Part shown: positions 25,396 to 34,700 of the stretch, in pieces
Layout: the number at the start of each line of letters is the position of its first letter
Numbering within the stretch: position 1 is the stretch's first letter
NCBI GenBank assembly: GCA_963719285.1
Contig: CAVRBO010000004.1
Location: forward strand, 124,001 to 188,000
Direction of reading: 5' to 3'
Length of the DNA: 64,000 nt
Source: C-114 sp963719285
GTDB taxonomy: Bacteria; Chloroflexota; Limnocylindria; Limnocylindrales; CSP1-4
Position numbers and translations under genes: made by a program
Notes under the pieces: generated by a model
Databases searched by the model: none
What the model was told of the DNA's origin: nothing
Seen by the model: only the letters and a program-made list of their open reading frames with translations

Positions 25396-25887
25396 ATGGT
25401 GATGCCACGGTTCCCCAAGCGCGCTCTGGCCGCCATCTTCTCGACGGCGCTCGGGCTCGCCTTCATCTTCAGCTTCAAGACGCCCGACGGGCCCCCGCTC
25501 GCCCTGTCGGGTCCGCGGGCGACCGCGACGCCACGGCCGCCGGGTTCGGGCACGCGCGGACCGGTCGCGACGCCACGGCCGGCCGATCCCGGCTTGGCCG
25601 GCGGGACCCTCCGTGACGGGACGGTCATGGGGCCCGAGATCGACATGCGCTTCGGCCCGGTCCAGGTCCAGGTGACGATCACCGGCGGCCGGATCGTCGA
25701 TGTGACGCCGCTCGAACTCCCGAGCGGCGGCCGGTCCGGCCGGATCTCGTCGTACGCGGAGCCGACGCTCCGGAGCGAGGCGCTCCGGGCGCAGAGCGCC
25801 CAGATCGATCTCGTCTCGGGGGCGACCTACACGAGCGCGGCGTACTCCCAGTCGCTCCAGTCGGCCCTCGATCAGGCACATGGCTGA
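25396..25887 (+). CDS. FMN-binding domain protein, predicted extracytoplasmic
   Basis: The protein has 163 residues. One N-terminal hydrophobic segment (about 10-27, AAIFSTALGLAFIFSF) precedes a Pro/Thr/Arg linker and an FMN_bind domain. The domain ends in DLVSGATYTS, the DxxSGAT motif in which ApbE attaches FMN to the threonine. The ApbE gene follows directly, overlapping by 8 nt. By context it accepts electrons from the upstream membrane reductase on the outer face. Confidence 0.9.
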   Translation: MVMPRFPKRALAAIFSTALGLAFIFSFKTPDGPPLALSGPRATATPRPPGSGTRGPVATPRPADPGLAGGTLRDGTVMGPEIDMRFGPVQVQVTITGGRIVDVTPLELPSGGRSGRISSYAEPTLRSEALRAQSAQIDLVSGATYTSAAYSQSLQSALDQAHG

Positions 25888-26716
25888 GCTCCGCTCCGTG
25901 GCCGGCCCGCGCTCGACCCGCGCCTCACGGCGGGACCTCCACGGCGTCGCGGACATCATGGGCACCGTCATCAGCGTCGACATCCGCGACGCGGCCCAGC
26001 CGACCATCCTCGAGGCGGTGTTCGGTTCGCTGCGCGAGGTCGATCGGCGGTTCAGCCCGTTCAGGCGGGACAGCGAGGTCAGCCGGCTGATGCGTGGGGA
26101 ACTGGACGACGGCGCCGCGAGTCCGGAGCTGCGCGCCGTCCTCGAGCTGTGCGAGACCATGCGCCGCTCGACCCACGGCTACTTCGACGCCCGCCGGCAC
26201 CGACCGGACGCCAGGCTCGATCCGACCGGGGTCGTCAAGGGCTGGTCGATCGAGCGGGCCGCCCGGCTCCTCGATGCCGACGGCGCTCGGAACTACGCGA
26301 TCAATGCCGGGGGCGACATCGTGGCCCGGGGGGAGTGCGAGCCCGGCCGCGGCTGGCGCGTCGGGATCCAGCACCCTCGCGTCGCGGATCAGGTCGCCGC
26401 GGTCCTTGTCATCCGCGACGGGGCGGTCGCCACGTCCGGGGCCTACGAGCGGGGGGCCCATATCGTGGACCCGCACACCGGTCGGCCCGCCGAGGGACTC
26501 CTCAGCGTCACGGTCTACGGGCCGGACCTCGCGATCGCGGATGCGTACGCGACCGCCGCGTTCGCGATGGGCGCGGAGGGACCCGCCTGGGTGGCCGACC
26601 AGCCCGGCTATGGGGCGCTGGCGATCACAACCGACGACCGGGTCGTATGGACGCCCCTGATCGACCCGCTGCTCAGGACCCGGGATCGGACCCAGGAACC
26701 GGGTCGCCCGACCTGA
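25880..26716 (+). CDS. apbE: FAD:protein FMN transferase (ApbE family)
   Basis: The protein has 278 residues. It transfers FMN from FAD onto a Thr of partner flavoproteins, using Mg. Visible are VADIMGTVISVDI, RFSPFRRDSEVSRL, LDPTGVVKGWSIERA, YAINAGGDIVARG and the ATSGAYERGAHIVDPHTGRP segment of the active site. There is no obvious lipoprotein signal, unlike many Gram-negative ApbEs. It overlaps the FMN-binding gene by 8 nt, which names its likely substrate. It ends 4 bp from a convergent lipoprotein gene. Confidence 0.95.
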   Translation: MAELRSVAGPRSTRASRRDLHGVADIMGTVISVDIRDAAQPTILEAVFGSLREVDRRFSPFRRDSEVSRLMRGELDDGAASPELRAVLELCETMRRSTHGYFDARRHRPDARLDPTGVVKGWSIERAARLLDADGARNYAINAGGDIVARGECEPGRGWRVGIQHPRVADQVAAVLVIRDGAVATSGAYERGAHIVDPHTGRPAEGLLSVTVYGPDLAIADAYATAAFAMGAEGPAWVADQPGYGALAITTDDRVVWTPLIDPLLRTRDRTQEPGRPT

Positions 26717-26719
26717 GGC

Positions 26720-27652
26720 TCAGCAGCCGGGGTCGTCGGGGAGCATCGGCAGGAGCACGAGGGTGTAGTCCTTCCCGCCCGACCGCCAGCCCGTGATCGA
26801 GCTCGCCCGGGGGAACAGGGGGCGAAGGGTCTCGAGGTCCGCTCCGGTCACGACGGCGCACCGGAAGCCGGTCGCGACACCGGTGCCGGGCGCCCCGAAC
26901 GTCGCGAGCGGGGTCGGGAGCGGCCAGGCGATCGGCGGTCGGGCGAGTGCCGGGTCGCCCGGCTGGGGAGCGCCATCCGAGACGAGGATACGGAGGGAGC
27001 TGTACATGTACGGGGCATCCGGCCCCACCACGCCCGCTCCGAGGGACCCGCGGAGGTCGCCGAGCACCTGGGTGAAGGAACGCAGCCGGGTCCGGGCGGC
27101 GACGTTCCCGGCCCCGCCCTCCATCGACGGATCCGAGAAGCCGAGCGCATACGCGGCGATGTGGTGGGTCGAACCGGCGGCGACGACCGTGAACTCGGCC
27201 GTCGTGGCGTCGGCGATGCCGGTCGCGTCGTAGTGGGCGTCCGGCCCTAGGAGGCCGGCGGCCGCGGCGATGGCGAGGAGCTGCTGCAGGCCCCCCTCGG
27301 TGAGCTTCGTCACGACGAGGTTCGGCAGTGCCGGGCCGGGGAAGATCGCCGGCACAGGCCCCTGGGTGATGACCGAGCCGTCACCGTACAGCACGGACGA
27401 CGGGTACCGCCCCAGGTCGGCACGAGGTCCGGCGAACCCTCCGGTCTCGGCGTAGCGGAGGACGAGCTCGCGAGCGCCGGTCGGGTGGACGATGTTGAGC
27501 CCGCCGGGGCTGTCCCCCGGACCGCCCGACGACGATGGCGACGCCGCCGATCCGCAGGCTCCGATCAGGCCGGCGAGCAGGCCACCGGCGATGAGCGCCC
27601 GGAGGCGAGGACTGGCGGATCGCGGCGCGGGATATCGGCGGGTCGGATGCAC
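26720..27652 (-). CDS. Hypothetical lipoprotein
   Basis: The protein has 310 residues from GTG 27652, preceded by GAGGA at 9 nt. A twin-arginine-containing basic N-terminus leads to a hydrophobic stretch and a lipobox (AGLIGAC). The mature part begins with a Ser/Gly linker and has repeated modules such as ELVLRYAETGGF, LYGDGSVITQGP and EFTVVAAGSTHHIAAYALGF. Similar layouts occur in secreted proteins of unknown function. The start is uncertain because the frame stays open upstream. Confidence 0.7.
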   Translation of the reverse strand: MHPTRRYPAPRSASPRLRALIAGGLLAGLIGACGSAASPSSSGGPGDSPGGLNIVHPTGARELVLRYAETGGFAGPRADLGRYPSSVLYGDGSVITQGPVPAIFPGPALPNLVVTKLTEGGLQQLLAIAAAAGLLGPDAHYDATGIADATTAEFTVVAAGSTHHIAAYALGFSDPSMEGGAGNVAARTRLRSFTQVLGDLRGSLGAGVVGPDAPYMYSSLRILVSDGAPQPGDPALARPPIAWPLPTPLATFGAPGTGVATGFRCAVVTGADLETLRPLFPRASSITGWRSGGKDYTLVLLPMLPDDPGC

Positions 27653-27806
27653 GCGAGCGGGTCCTCGTGATTCATGCGGCGGTCGCCCCGGTCGGCCCGG
27701 AGGAGACGCCGCCATCGCGGGTGTGGTTCCGGACCGGTCCGCAGGGTATCGCCCCGGATGCCTCCCCGGCCGGGACCGGCCGCTGCGTTCGCGCAGGGAC
27801 CGGAGC

Positions 27807-28562
27807 TCAGGCGCCGGTGATCTGTTCGAGGACCTGCTCGAGCCGGCCCGGGGTGAGGCTGCGCTGCGGCGGCAGCGATGCCACCCAGTCGGCGACCTGT
27901 TCGCGCGTGATGACCGCGCAATTGGGCGTCCGGGCCAGGCCCTCCTCGGTCGTGATGAGCGCCCCGTAGACCTTGACCAGGAAGTCCCGATCGTCGTGGG
28001 TGAGCCAGCGGCGCACCCGGTCCGTGTCCCGGCCGACCCGCTCGATCGGGCTCTCGAGCGGCGTCCACCGTCCGTTGTCGAGGTGGATCTCCCAGCGGCT
28101 GTCCGTGTGGCGGGTGTAGCGGGCGGGCGGCGCGACCTCCAGGACGGCGACGCCATGCGGACCCACGACGATCTCGGGCACGGACCGTCCGTCCGGCAGG
28201 ACGACGTCGGTCGCGACGTGGTAGTCGTTGCCGAGCGCCTTCTTGTACCTTGCGAGCATGGGCGTCCGGGGCTTGAGCCGTGCGAGCGCCTTTGTCGTCG
28301 TGTCCAGGCGGAGCAGGCCGACGATGAGGCACGCGGCCGGCAGGATGAGGGCGATCATCCAGGCGGCGATCCCGACGATCGTCTGACCGGCGGTCGCGCG
28401 GAGCGGGGCCTGGAAGCTGCCGAGGACCGGGGTGCCGAAGACGAGCCACCCGAGGACCACGCCGGTGACGATCAGGATCGCCCCGACGACGCCTCCGCCG
28501 AGGACGGAGACCAGGGCGGCCGGGCTGACCCGGCGACCGCGACGGGAGCTGATGACCTGCAT
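27807..28562 (-). CDS. Membrane protein with NERD-like domain
   Basis: The protein has 251 residues if started at ATG 28562; in-frame ATGs at 28600 and 28733 are possible. Two hydrophobic segments (about 12-38 and 52-78) precede a cytoplasmic domain. That domain's NDYHVATDVVLPDG...PEIVVGPHGVAVLEV pattern resembles the nuclease-related NERD fold. Catalytic residues cannot be assigned with confidence. It is transcribed away from the SH3-domain protein gene. Confidence 0.65.
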   Translation of the reverse strand: MQVISSRRGRRVSPAALVSVLGGGVVGAILIVTGVVLGWLVFGTPVLGSFQAPLRATAGQTIVGIAAWMIALILPAACLIVGLLRLDTTTKALARLKPRTPMLARYKKALGNDYHVATDVVLPDGRSVPEIVVGPHGVAVLEVAPPARYTRHTDSRWEIHLDNGRWTPLESPIERVGRDTDRVRRWLTHDDRDFLVKVYGALITTEEGLARTPNCAVITREQVADWVASLPPQRSLTPGRLEQVLEQITGA

Positions 28563-28781
28563 CGCCCAAGACTGCGGCATCGGGCACGCCCTGACCATGG
28601 CCACTTCGGGGTAGACCGGGCCAGCCGAAGGAACTGCCCGACCCCAATTCCGGCGCGTCCAGGCAACTCCCCGGACCGCTGGAGGGCCTCGATAGACAGC
28701 CGTACCATTGCCCATCCCCGCCCGAGCGAGCATCCTCCGTTCGTGTCCGGGAGAGCCCGCCCGGTCCAGAGGACTTATCTC

Positions 28782-30524
28782 GTGTCATTCGTTCATCGGT
28801 CGGGACTGGGCCCCCGCGTGTTTGCCGCGCTTGCGGCTGCCGTCCTCCTCCTGGCGCTTATCGCCGGATCGGTCGCGGCATCCGACAGTCACGGCGCTCT
28901 TCGCGACTCGTTTGTCGCACCGCGCTACGGCACGCCCGCGACGGTCATCCGGTTCTCGGTCACGTTCCAGGGTCAAGGCGAACGCTCCCACGCGCATGTC
29001 GACGTCCTTGTCGACGGCGTCGCTCACGCGATGGCGCGCTCGGGAATGCCACTGCTCACGGGCGTGCGCTTCAGCCTGTTCACCACCCTCGGCCTCGGCA
29101 CGCACGGGATCGCGTTCCGCGGCGCCGACGGGCAGTCGAGCGCCACGCTGCCGGCCGGGTCTGTCACGATCGCGGCCGATCCGGGCGGCGATCCGAGCGC
29201 TGGCGGGAGCGGCGGCGGTACCGGTCCGGGCGGCCAGCCGCGCCCCACGGCGACCCCGCCCGTGGCGACCCCACCTTTGGCGAATCCGACGCCGCCCGCG
29301 GCGACCCGGCCGCCGCCCGCTCCCACGCCGAAGCCGAAGCCGACGCCCACGACGGCTCCCGCGGCGACCACGGCCCCGGCGGCACCCACGGCTCCGGCGA
29401 CGCCCGGCGCCACGCCCACCCCCGGCGATGGGGGAACACATGACGGCGTCGGGCCTTCGCCCGGCTCCTCCACCGGCGGTGCCCAGGCGACCTCGCTCGA
29501 TGTGCCTGGCGCCGCCGACCACACAAGCGGTCCTGGCGGTGGTCCGGCGACCGGCGGCTCATCCGCCGGCGCCCCGCCGACCGCGGGTCGGGAGTACGAC
29601 TCCGCCGGCGCGATCGTCTCGTCCCCGACCCCCTCGCCGGAGGGCCTCGCTCTTGGCCTGACCGGCATGCCCGAAGCCGGAGGCGGCGGCGCGGGCGGTT
29701 CGGGAGGGTCCGGTCCGACAGGTGGCAACCTCGACGACCGGACCCTCAGCCTCCTCACCGGCACCGTCGGCGACATCCCGCCCGCGACGCGGATGCTCGT
29801 GGCCGCCATCTCGACCACGACCGCGACGACCGCCGCGGCCGCGTTCTTCCTGTTCGGCAAGCGCCGTCGCGACGGTGAGCCGCCGGAGCCGGACGAGGTC
29901 CTGGCCGCCAACGCCGCGCGCCTGTCCGACCGACCCTCGTCGTCCCTGGTCCCGGTGGACGCGCCCGGCAGCGGCGCTCGTAACGCCGATGAGAATGCGA
30001 TCCCACGCTGGCGCCGACCCTCGCTGATCGAGGCTCGCAAGGCCGATCCCCGTTACTCGGCCACCGCCCCCCACGGACGGCAGTCCTTCAATCACGGCGG
30101 CGACCCGGACACGGCCGGCGCGGAACGCCGGCGGATCCGCTATCGCGCGGTCAGCCTGCTCGATGCACCGGACCCCCTCCGATCCGCCGCGATCGGCGAC
30201 CTTGACGAGGGCGACGAGGTCCAGCTGCTCGAGCGTTCGGGCGGCTACTGGCTCGTGCTCTGCCCGGACGGCTTGCAGGGCTGGGTGCACCGGATGACCC
30301 TCGGCGACGTCGTCGAGTACGAAGGTGGTTCGAGTGCGTTCAACACCGCCCGTCGCTCGTTCGCGACCCGTGTCGCGGATCCGGCCGAGACGGTGCGAGA
30401 GGGCGAGGCGGTCGACCCGAGCGCGACCGGCGCCACCCCTGCCGACCGGTCGATGGCCGAGGATGGCACCGACCTCCTGAGCGCCTACATCGCCCGCCGC
30501 CACGCGACGTTCGGCAAGGGCTGA
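28782..30524 (+). CDS. Secreted, membrane-anchored protein with Pro-rich stalk and C-terminal SH3-like domain
   Basis: The 580-residue protein starts at GTG 28782 (AGAGGA 8 nt upstream). It has a signal peptide (VFAALAAAVLLLALIAGSVAAS), then a beta-rich domain (about 30-135, PRYGTPATVIRFSVTFQGQG). A long Pro/Thr/Ala and Gly/Ser stalk (about 140-330) and one transmembrane segment (about 347-367) follow. The rest is a cytoplasmic or second-side part with a bacterial SH3-like domain near 465-515 (LDEGDEVQLLERSGGYWLVL). Cell-envelope linkage is likely; the role is unknown. Confidence 0.75.
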   Translation: MSFVHRSGLGPRVFAALAAAVLLLALIAGSVAASDSHGALRDSFVAPRYGTPATVIRFSVTFQGQGERSHAHVDVLVDGVAHAMARSGMPLLTGVRFSLFTTLGLGTHGIAFRGADGQSSATLPAGSVTIAADPGGDPSAGGSGGGTGPGGQPRPTATPPVATPPLANPTPPAATRPPPAPTPKPKPTPTTAPAATTAPAAPTAPATPGATPTPGDGGTHDGVGPSPGSSTGGAQATSLDVPGAADHTSGPGGGPATGGSSAGAPPTAGREYDSAGAIVSSPTPSPEGLALGLTGMPEAGGGGAGGSGGSGPTGGNLDDRTLSLLTGTVGDIPPATRMLVAAISTTTATTAAAAFFLFGKRRRDGEPPEPDEVLAANAARLSDRPSSSLVPVDAPGSGARNADENAIPRWRRPSLIEARKADPRYSATAPHGRQSFNHGGDPDTAGAERRRIRYRAVSLLDAPDPLRSAAIGDLDEGDEVQLLERSGGYWLVLCPDGLQGWVHRMTLGDVVEYEGGSSAFNTARRSFATRVADPAETVREGEAVDPSATGATPADRSMAEDGTDLLSAYIARRHATFGKG

Positions 30525-30573
30525 GCCAGGTTCCCACGAGTCGCGGCCGGCGCGACGTCCCGGCCGGCTTGTG

Positions 30574-31518
30574 TCAGCCGCGCGCGGCCCGGCGGCGCGG
30601 TCCCGCCCGATCGTCGCGCTTGAGCACGAGGATGTGCTGGTGGGCGATGTTCGGCACGAATGTCGTCGGATAGCCGTATGGCCGCAGGCGCGTCCCCGCC
30701 TGGTACCAGATGAGGTCTCCCTTGGGCACGAGGCCGACCGTCGCCGCTCGCTCCGCGAGATCGGCGCCGGTGAACCAGTACCGGCCGTCCTGGTATGCGT
30801 CACGGACGATCACGCAGGCGTACCCGCCCGTGCGCAGGACCCGGCGCAGCTCGCCCAGCGCCAGGGTCATCCGGTCGAGGAAGGCCGGGTAGTCGGCGCT
30901 GTTGGCGAAGTCGGCCGGGTCCTGGGTGACCATCGCGTAGTCGGTCCGGCGGTTGGCGTGGGTCTTCGAGAGCGGTCCGCCCGCCATCGTCTGGGCGAGC
31001 TGGACGTTGTAGGGCGGGTCCGTGGCGACGAAGTCGACCGAGCCGGGCGGCAGCGTCGGCAGGACGGCCAGCGCGTCGCCGACGCGCATCTCGCAGCCGC
31101 TCGGATCGAAGGTCCGGACGCCGGCCGGATCCACGGGTCCCAGGTCGGCGAGGAGCGGCCCGGCGCCGTCCCGCTCGGCCAGCAGGTCCCGGACGACGTC
31201 GGCGTAGATGTCCGCCCAGCGCGGCTCGAGCTCGATCCCGAGCGCGCGGCGCGGACCCTGGGCGATGGCCGCTCCCAGGAGCGTGCCGCCGACCCCGGCG
31301 AACGGGTCCAGGACGAGCTCGCCGGTCCGGCTGAAGAACTCGATGAGCCGGGCCATGAGCCGGGGCGGCTTGTTCGCTCCATGGCGCTTGCGCTGGGCGT
31401 GCCCCAATTCGGACGGATAGGCCGTCCCCCAGACGGACTTCGTGAAGTAGAGCCACTCCTCGCCGGGCAGCTCGTTGAGCGTGTTGCCGGCGTGGGGTGC
31501 GCGGCGCGGGACGGTCAT
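30574..31518 (-). CDS. DNA methyltransferase (N6-adenine/N4-cytosine type), orphan
   Basis: The protein has 314 residues. The AdoMet-binding motif LVLDPFAGVGGTLLGAA (about 60-76) precedes the catalytic TDPPYNVQ motif (about 150). The N-terminal segment contains NTLNELPGEEWLYFTKS and a region around PPRLMARLIEFFSRTGE. DPPY indicates methylation of an exocyclic amino group. No restriction enzyme gene is adjacent, so it may be regulatory. ATG 31518 has TAGGCT 8 nt upstream (leaderless); longer in-frame starts run past the hairpin at 31606-31640. Confidence 0.9.
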   Translation of the reverse strand: MTVPRRAPHAGNTLNELPGEEWLYFTKSVWGTAYPSELGHAQRKRHGANKPPRLMARLIEFFSRTGELVLDPFAGVGGTLLGAAIAQGPRRALGIELEPRWADIYADVVRDLLAERDGAGPLLADLGPVDPAGVRTFDPSGCEMRVGDALAVLPTLPPGSVDFVATDPPYNVQLAQTMAGGPLSKTHANRRTDYAMVTQDPADFANSADYPAFLDRMTLALGELRRVLRTGGYACVIVRDAYQDGRYWFTGADLAERAATVGLVPKGDLIWYQAGTRLRPYGYPTTFVPNIAHQHILVLKRDDRAGPRRRAARG

Positions 31519-31526
31519 CGCGTCCA

Positions 31527-31532
31527 AGCCTA
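31527..31532 (-). promoter_or_regulatory. -10 box of the DNA methyltransferase gene
   Basis: TAGGCT on the minus strand ends 8 nt before ATG 31518, consistent with leaderless transcription. Confidence 0.4.
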
Positions 31533-31605
31533 AGCCCCCGACCCGAGCGCCGTGGGCGGGAGTGCCCGCACGGGGCACGCCTCGCCGCGCCGTCCGACGG
31601 ACGTC

Positions 31606-31640
31606 AACGGACCCCCGGTGAGGGTTACCGGGGGTCCGTT
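31606..31640. other. Strong 14-bp perfect hairpin between divergent genes
   Basis: Bases 31606-31619 pair perfectly with 31627-31640 around a 7-nt loop (GAGGGTT). It lies between the methyltransferase start (31518) and the LuxR-type regulator start (31754), where no terminator is needed. It could be an operator, an attenuator, or the terminator of an unseen small transcript. The plus-strand tail has only TTTC. Confidence 0.7.
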
Positions 31641-31742
31641 TCGGGAAAGGCTCGAGCGGCCCGAAGTGCCAGGGCCCTGCCTTCCTGTACGCCGGCGTGG
31701 AACCATCGGATGGATCGCGGCCGGCCACGCTCCCCCGCGGCC

Positions 31743-31748
31743 TAGAAT
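31743..31748 (+). promoter_or_regulatory. -10 box of the large LuxR-type regulator
   Basis: TAGAAT at 31743-31748 ends 5 nt before ATG 31754. No Shine-Dalgarno sequence is present. Confidence 0.45.
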
Positions 31749-31753
31749 GGCCC

Positions 31754-34700
31754 ATGGCCGTGAGGTTCACGAGCGCGCGGTTCGTGGGGCGGGAACGCGA
31801 ACTGGCGCGGTTGGCCGTCGCGCTCGATCAGGCGTCGGGGGGCCGCTCGACGACCCTGCTCATCGGTGGCAGCGGCGGGCTTGGAGCGTCACGCCTCCTG
31901 ACCGAGACCGAGCGCCGCCTCGCGTCGCTGCCCGGATCGTTCACGGTGATCCGCGGCCACCCCACCGCCGCGCAGTCGGCGGATCCCTATGCCCCGATCG
32001 TCGCGGGTCTCGACCCCGTCCTCGCGGCCATCCCCGATGCCGAGCTCGGGGCCGTCCTCGGTCCGGGCGCGGCGGACCTCGCGAGCCTCTTCCCGGCGCT
32101 CGGGGCCCGCATCGAGCGGCTCGGTATCGCGTCGGGCAGGCCTTCGATCACCCTGCCCGAACGCCGCCAGGCGCGGCTCATGGAACGGCTCCTCGGCGTG
32201 TTCGCGGCCCTCGGCGCGCGCCAGCCCGTGCTGCTCGTCGTGGAGGACCTCCATCGGGCCGATGCGGCGACCCGGGCCGTCGTCACGTTCCTGGCCCGGA
32301 TCAGCCGTCCCTACCGGCTCGCGCTCGTGGCGACGTTCCAGCTGGACGAGGTGACGAGGAGTCACGCGCTGCACGCTGACATCGCGGCGATGGCCGACAC
32401 GCCCCGGCCGCCCGAGCGGATCGACCTCGCCCCGTTCGGGCGGGACGAGCTGGCCGACCTCGTGGAGGGGATCGAGGGGGAGCGGCCATCCGCGTCCGTC
32501 CTGCTCCTCGTGGCGGAACGGTCGCTCGGCAATCCGCTCGTCGCCGAGGAGCTGCTGGCCGCGCGGCGCGAACACGGGGGCGCGCTCGTCAGCGGATCCC
32601 TCGCGGAGCTGGTCGTGGGTCGGGTGGGCCGACGCTCCCCCGAGTGCCGCCGCGCCCTCCGGCTCCTGGCCGCGGTGGACGGTCCCGTCACCCGCCCCCA
32701 GCTCGGGCGCATCGTCGAGGTCCTCGAGTCGAGCGCGACCCGCCCCGCGCCACGCTCCACCTCGCTGCCACGTCGTGGCGGCGGCGCGCTCGAGGCGGAC
32801 CTCCTGGCCGGCCTCGACGAGGCGGTCCAGCACGGATACATCGTGATCGAGGTCGACGCCGCGGGCGTGGACACGATCCGCTTCCGCCATGAGCTCATCT
32901 CTCGCGCGGTCGCGGCCGACCTGCTCCCGGTCACCCGCCGTCGCCACATCGCAGCTGTCGCCAGCGCGTTCCGGGACGCGCCCGCGGCGGCGGCACGCGC
33001 GTGGATCGCGGCCTATGACGTGGGCCGGGCGCGGGCCGCATCGCTCGCCGCCGCGGAACGGGCCGAGGCCGTCGAGGCGGCCGAGGACGCCTTCGAACAT
33101 CTCGAGCTCGCACTCGAACTGGCCGATCCGGTGGGCACCGCCGTGGACCTTGCGACGCGGGCGACCGCCGCCGAGGGCCTGCCGGGGCTCCAGGCCCGTG
33201 CCGCCGAGGCCGCGTTCGTGGCCGGCCGTCCGCTGCTCGCCGCCGCATTCGCCGAGTCGGCCATCGCCCGGCTCGACGAGCGGCGCGAACGGGTCCGTCT
33301 CGGGCTCCTCAGTGAGCGACTGGGACGCTACCGCAGGGCCGCGGGGGATCCCGACGGGGCGCTGGTGGCGCACCGCCGCGCCGTGGAGCTCATGCCTCCC
33401 GAGCCGAGCCGCGAACGGGCCCTGGTCCTGGCCTCGCTCGCCCAGGTGAAGATGCTCGAGGGCACGTTCTCCGAGGCCGAGCGCTATGGCGAGGAGGCGG
33501 TCGGAGTCGCCCGGGCCGTCGGCGACGATGCCCGGGACACCGAGGCCCACGCGCTCACGACGCTCGGTGTGACGCGCGGCTGGGGCGACGATCCCGAGTC
33601 GGCACTCGAGTTGCTCCACCGGGCGCGGGTGATCTCCAACGAGCTCGGCCTGCTCGACGAGTACTTCCGCGCGACCGCGAACCTCACCACGGTCCTGGAC
33701 CTGCTGGGCCGGCGGGCCGAGGCGGTCGACATCGCGTACGAGGGCATCGCGGAGGCGGCGCGGGTCGGGCTCGAGGCCGTCTACGGCAACTTCCTCGGCG
33801 GCAACGCCGCCGATTCGCTCTTCCAGCTCGGTCGATGGAACGAGTGCCGGGACCTGAGTCTGCGCGCCCTCGAGTGGGCGCCGGGCGGCGTGAACTTCGT
33901 CAATGCGGTCGTGAACCTGGCCATCGTCGAGATCGAATCGGACGGCGGCGAGCTGGCCGGGCGCCTGCTCGGCCAGATCCTCCTGGAGGTCGAGGCTGTC
34001 GCCGATTCCCAGTTCACGGTCCCGGTCTATCAGGCCGCCGCCTCCTACGCGCTCTGGCATGCCGACCTGGCCGACGCACGGCGGGCGGTGGACAGGGGCT
34101 GGGCCGCCGCCGTCAAGACCGAGGACTGGGTCCTCGTGGCGAGGATGGCCGCGACGGCGCTCGAGGTGGATGCCGCGATCGCGATCGACGCGCGCGAGCG
34201 ACGCGACCTGGCGGTCCTCGCAGCGGCCCGTCAGCGGTCGGGCGAGGTGCTCGCCCGGGCCGAAGCCGCGGTCGCCGCGTCCGGCGTCGCGCCGACGGTG
34301 GGCACCCGGCGGGGAGCCGACGCGGCTCTTGCGGCCGCCCGCGCCTACCGCGCCCGTCTGGATGGCCACGATGACGGCAAGGCGTGGGACGTCGTCGCGG
34401 GCCTGTGGGCCGGGTTCGGCGATCGCTACCAGTCGGCGCGGGCCCGCTGGCGTCAGGCGGAGGCGCTCCTCGTGGCGAACGTCGACGCCAGGGCCGGACG
34501 GGCCGAGGCGAAGGGCCCGCTGAACCAGGCGGTGGAGATCGCCCGCGAGCTCGGCGCGCGGCCGCTCCTCGGGGAGCTCCGGGAGCTCGCCGGCCGCGCG
34601 CTCATCCGCCTGGCCGACGATCTCGATGACGAAGCCGGCGTGGGCGCGTCACCGGTCGGGGTCACATCGGGCAGTGCCGTGGCGGCCGCCGCGCAGCGTC

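Noticed and set aside
31889..34369. 826-codon open frame antisense to the LuxR-type regulator
   Set aside because: High GC leaves the opposite frame open; the composition is Arg/Gly/Asp-rich with no motif, and the sense gene has clear domains.
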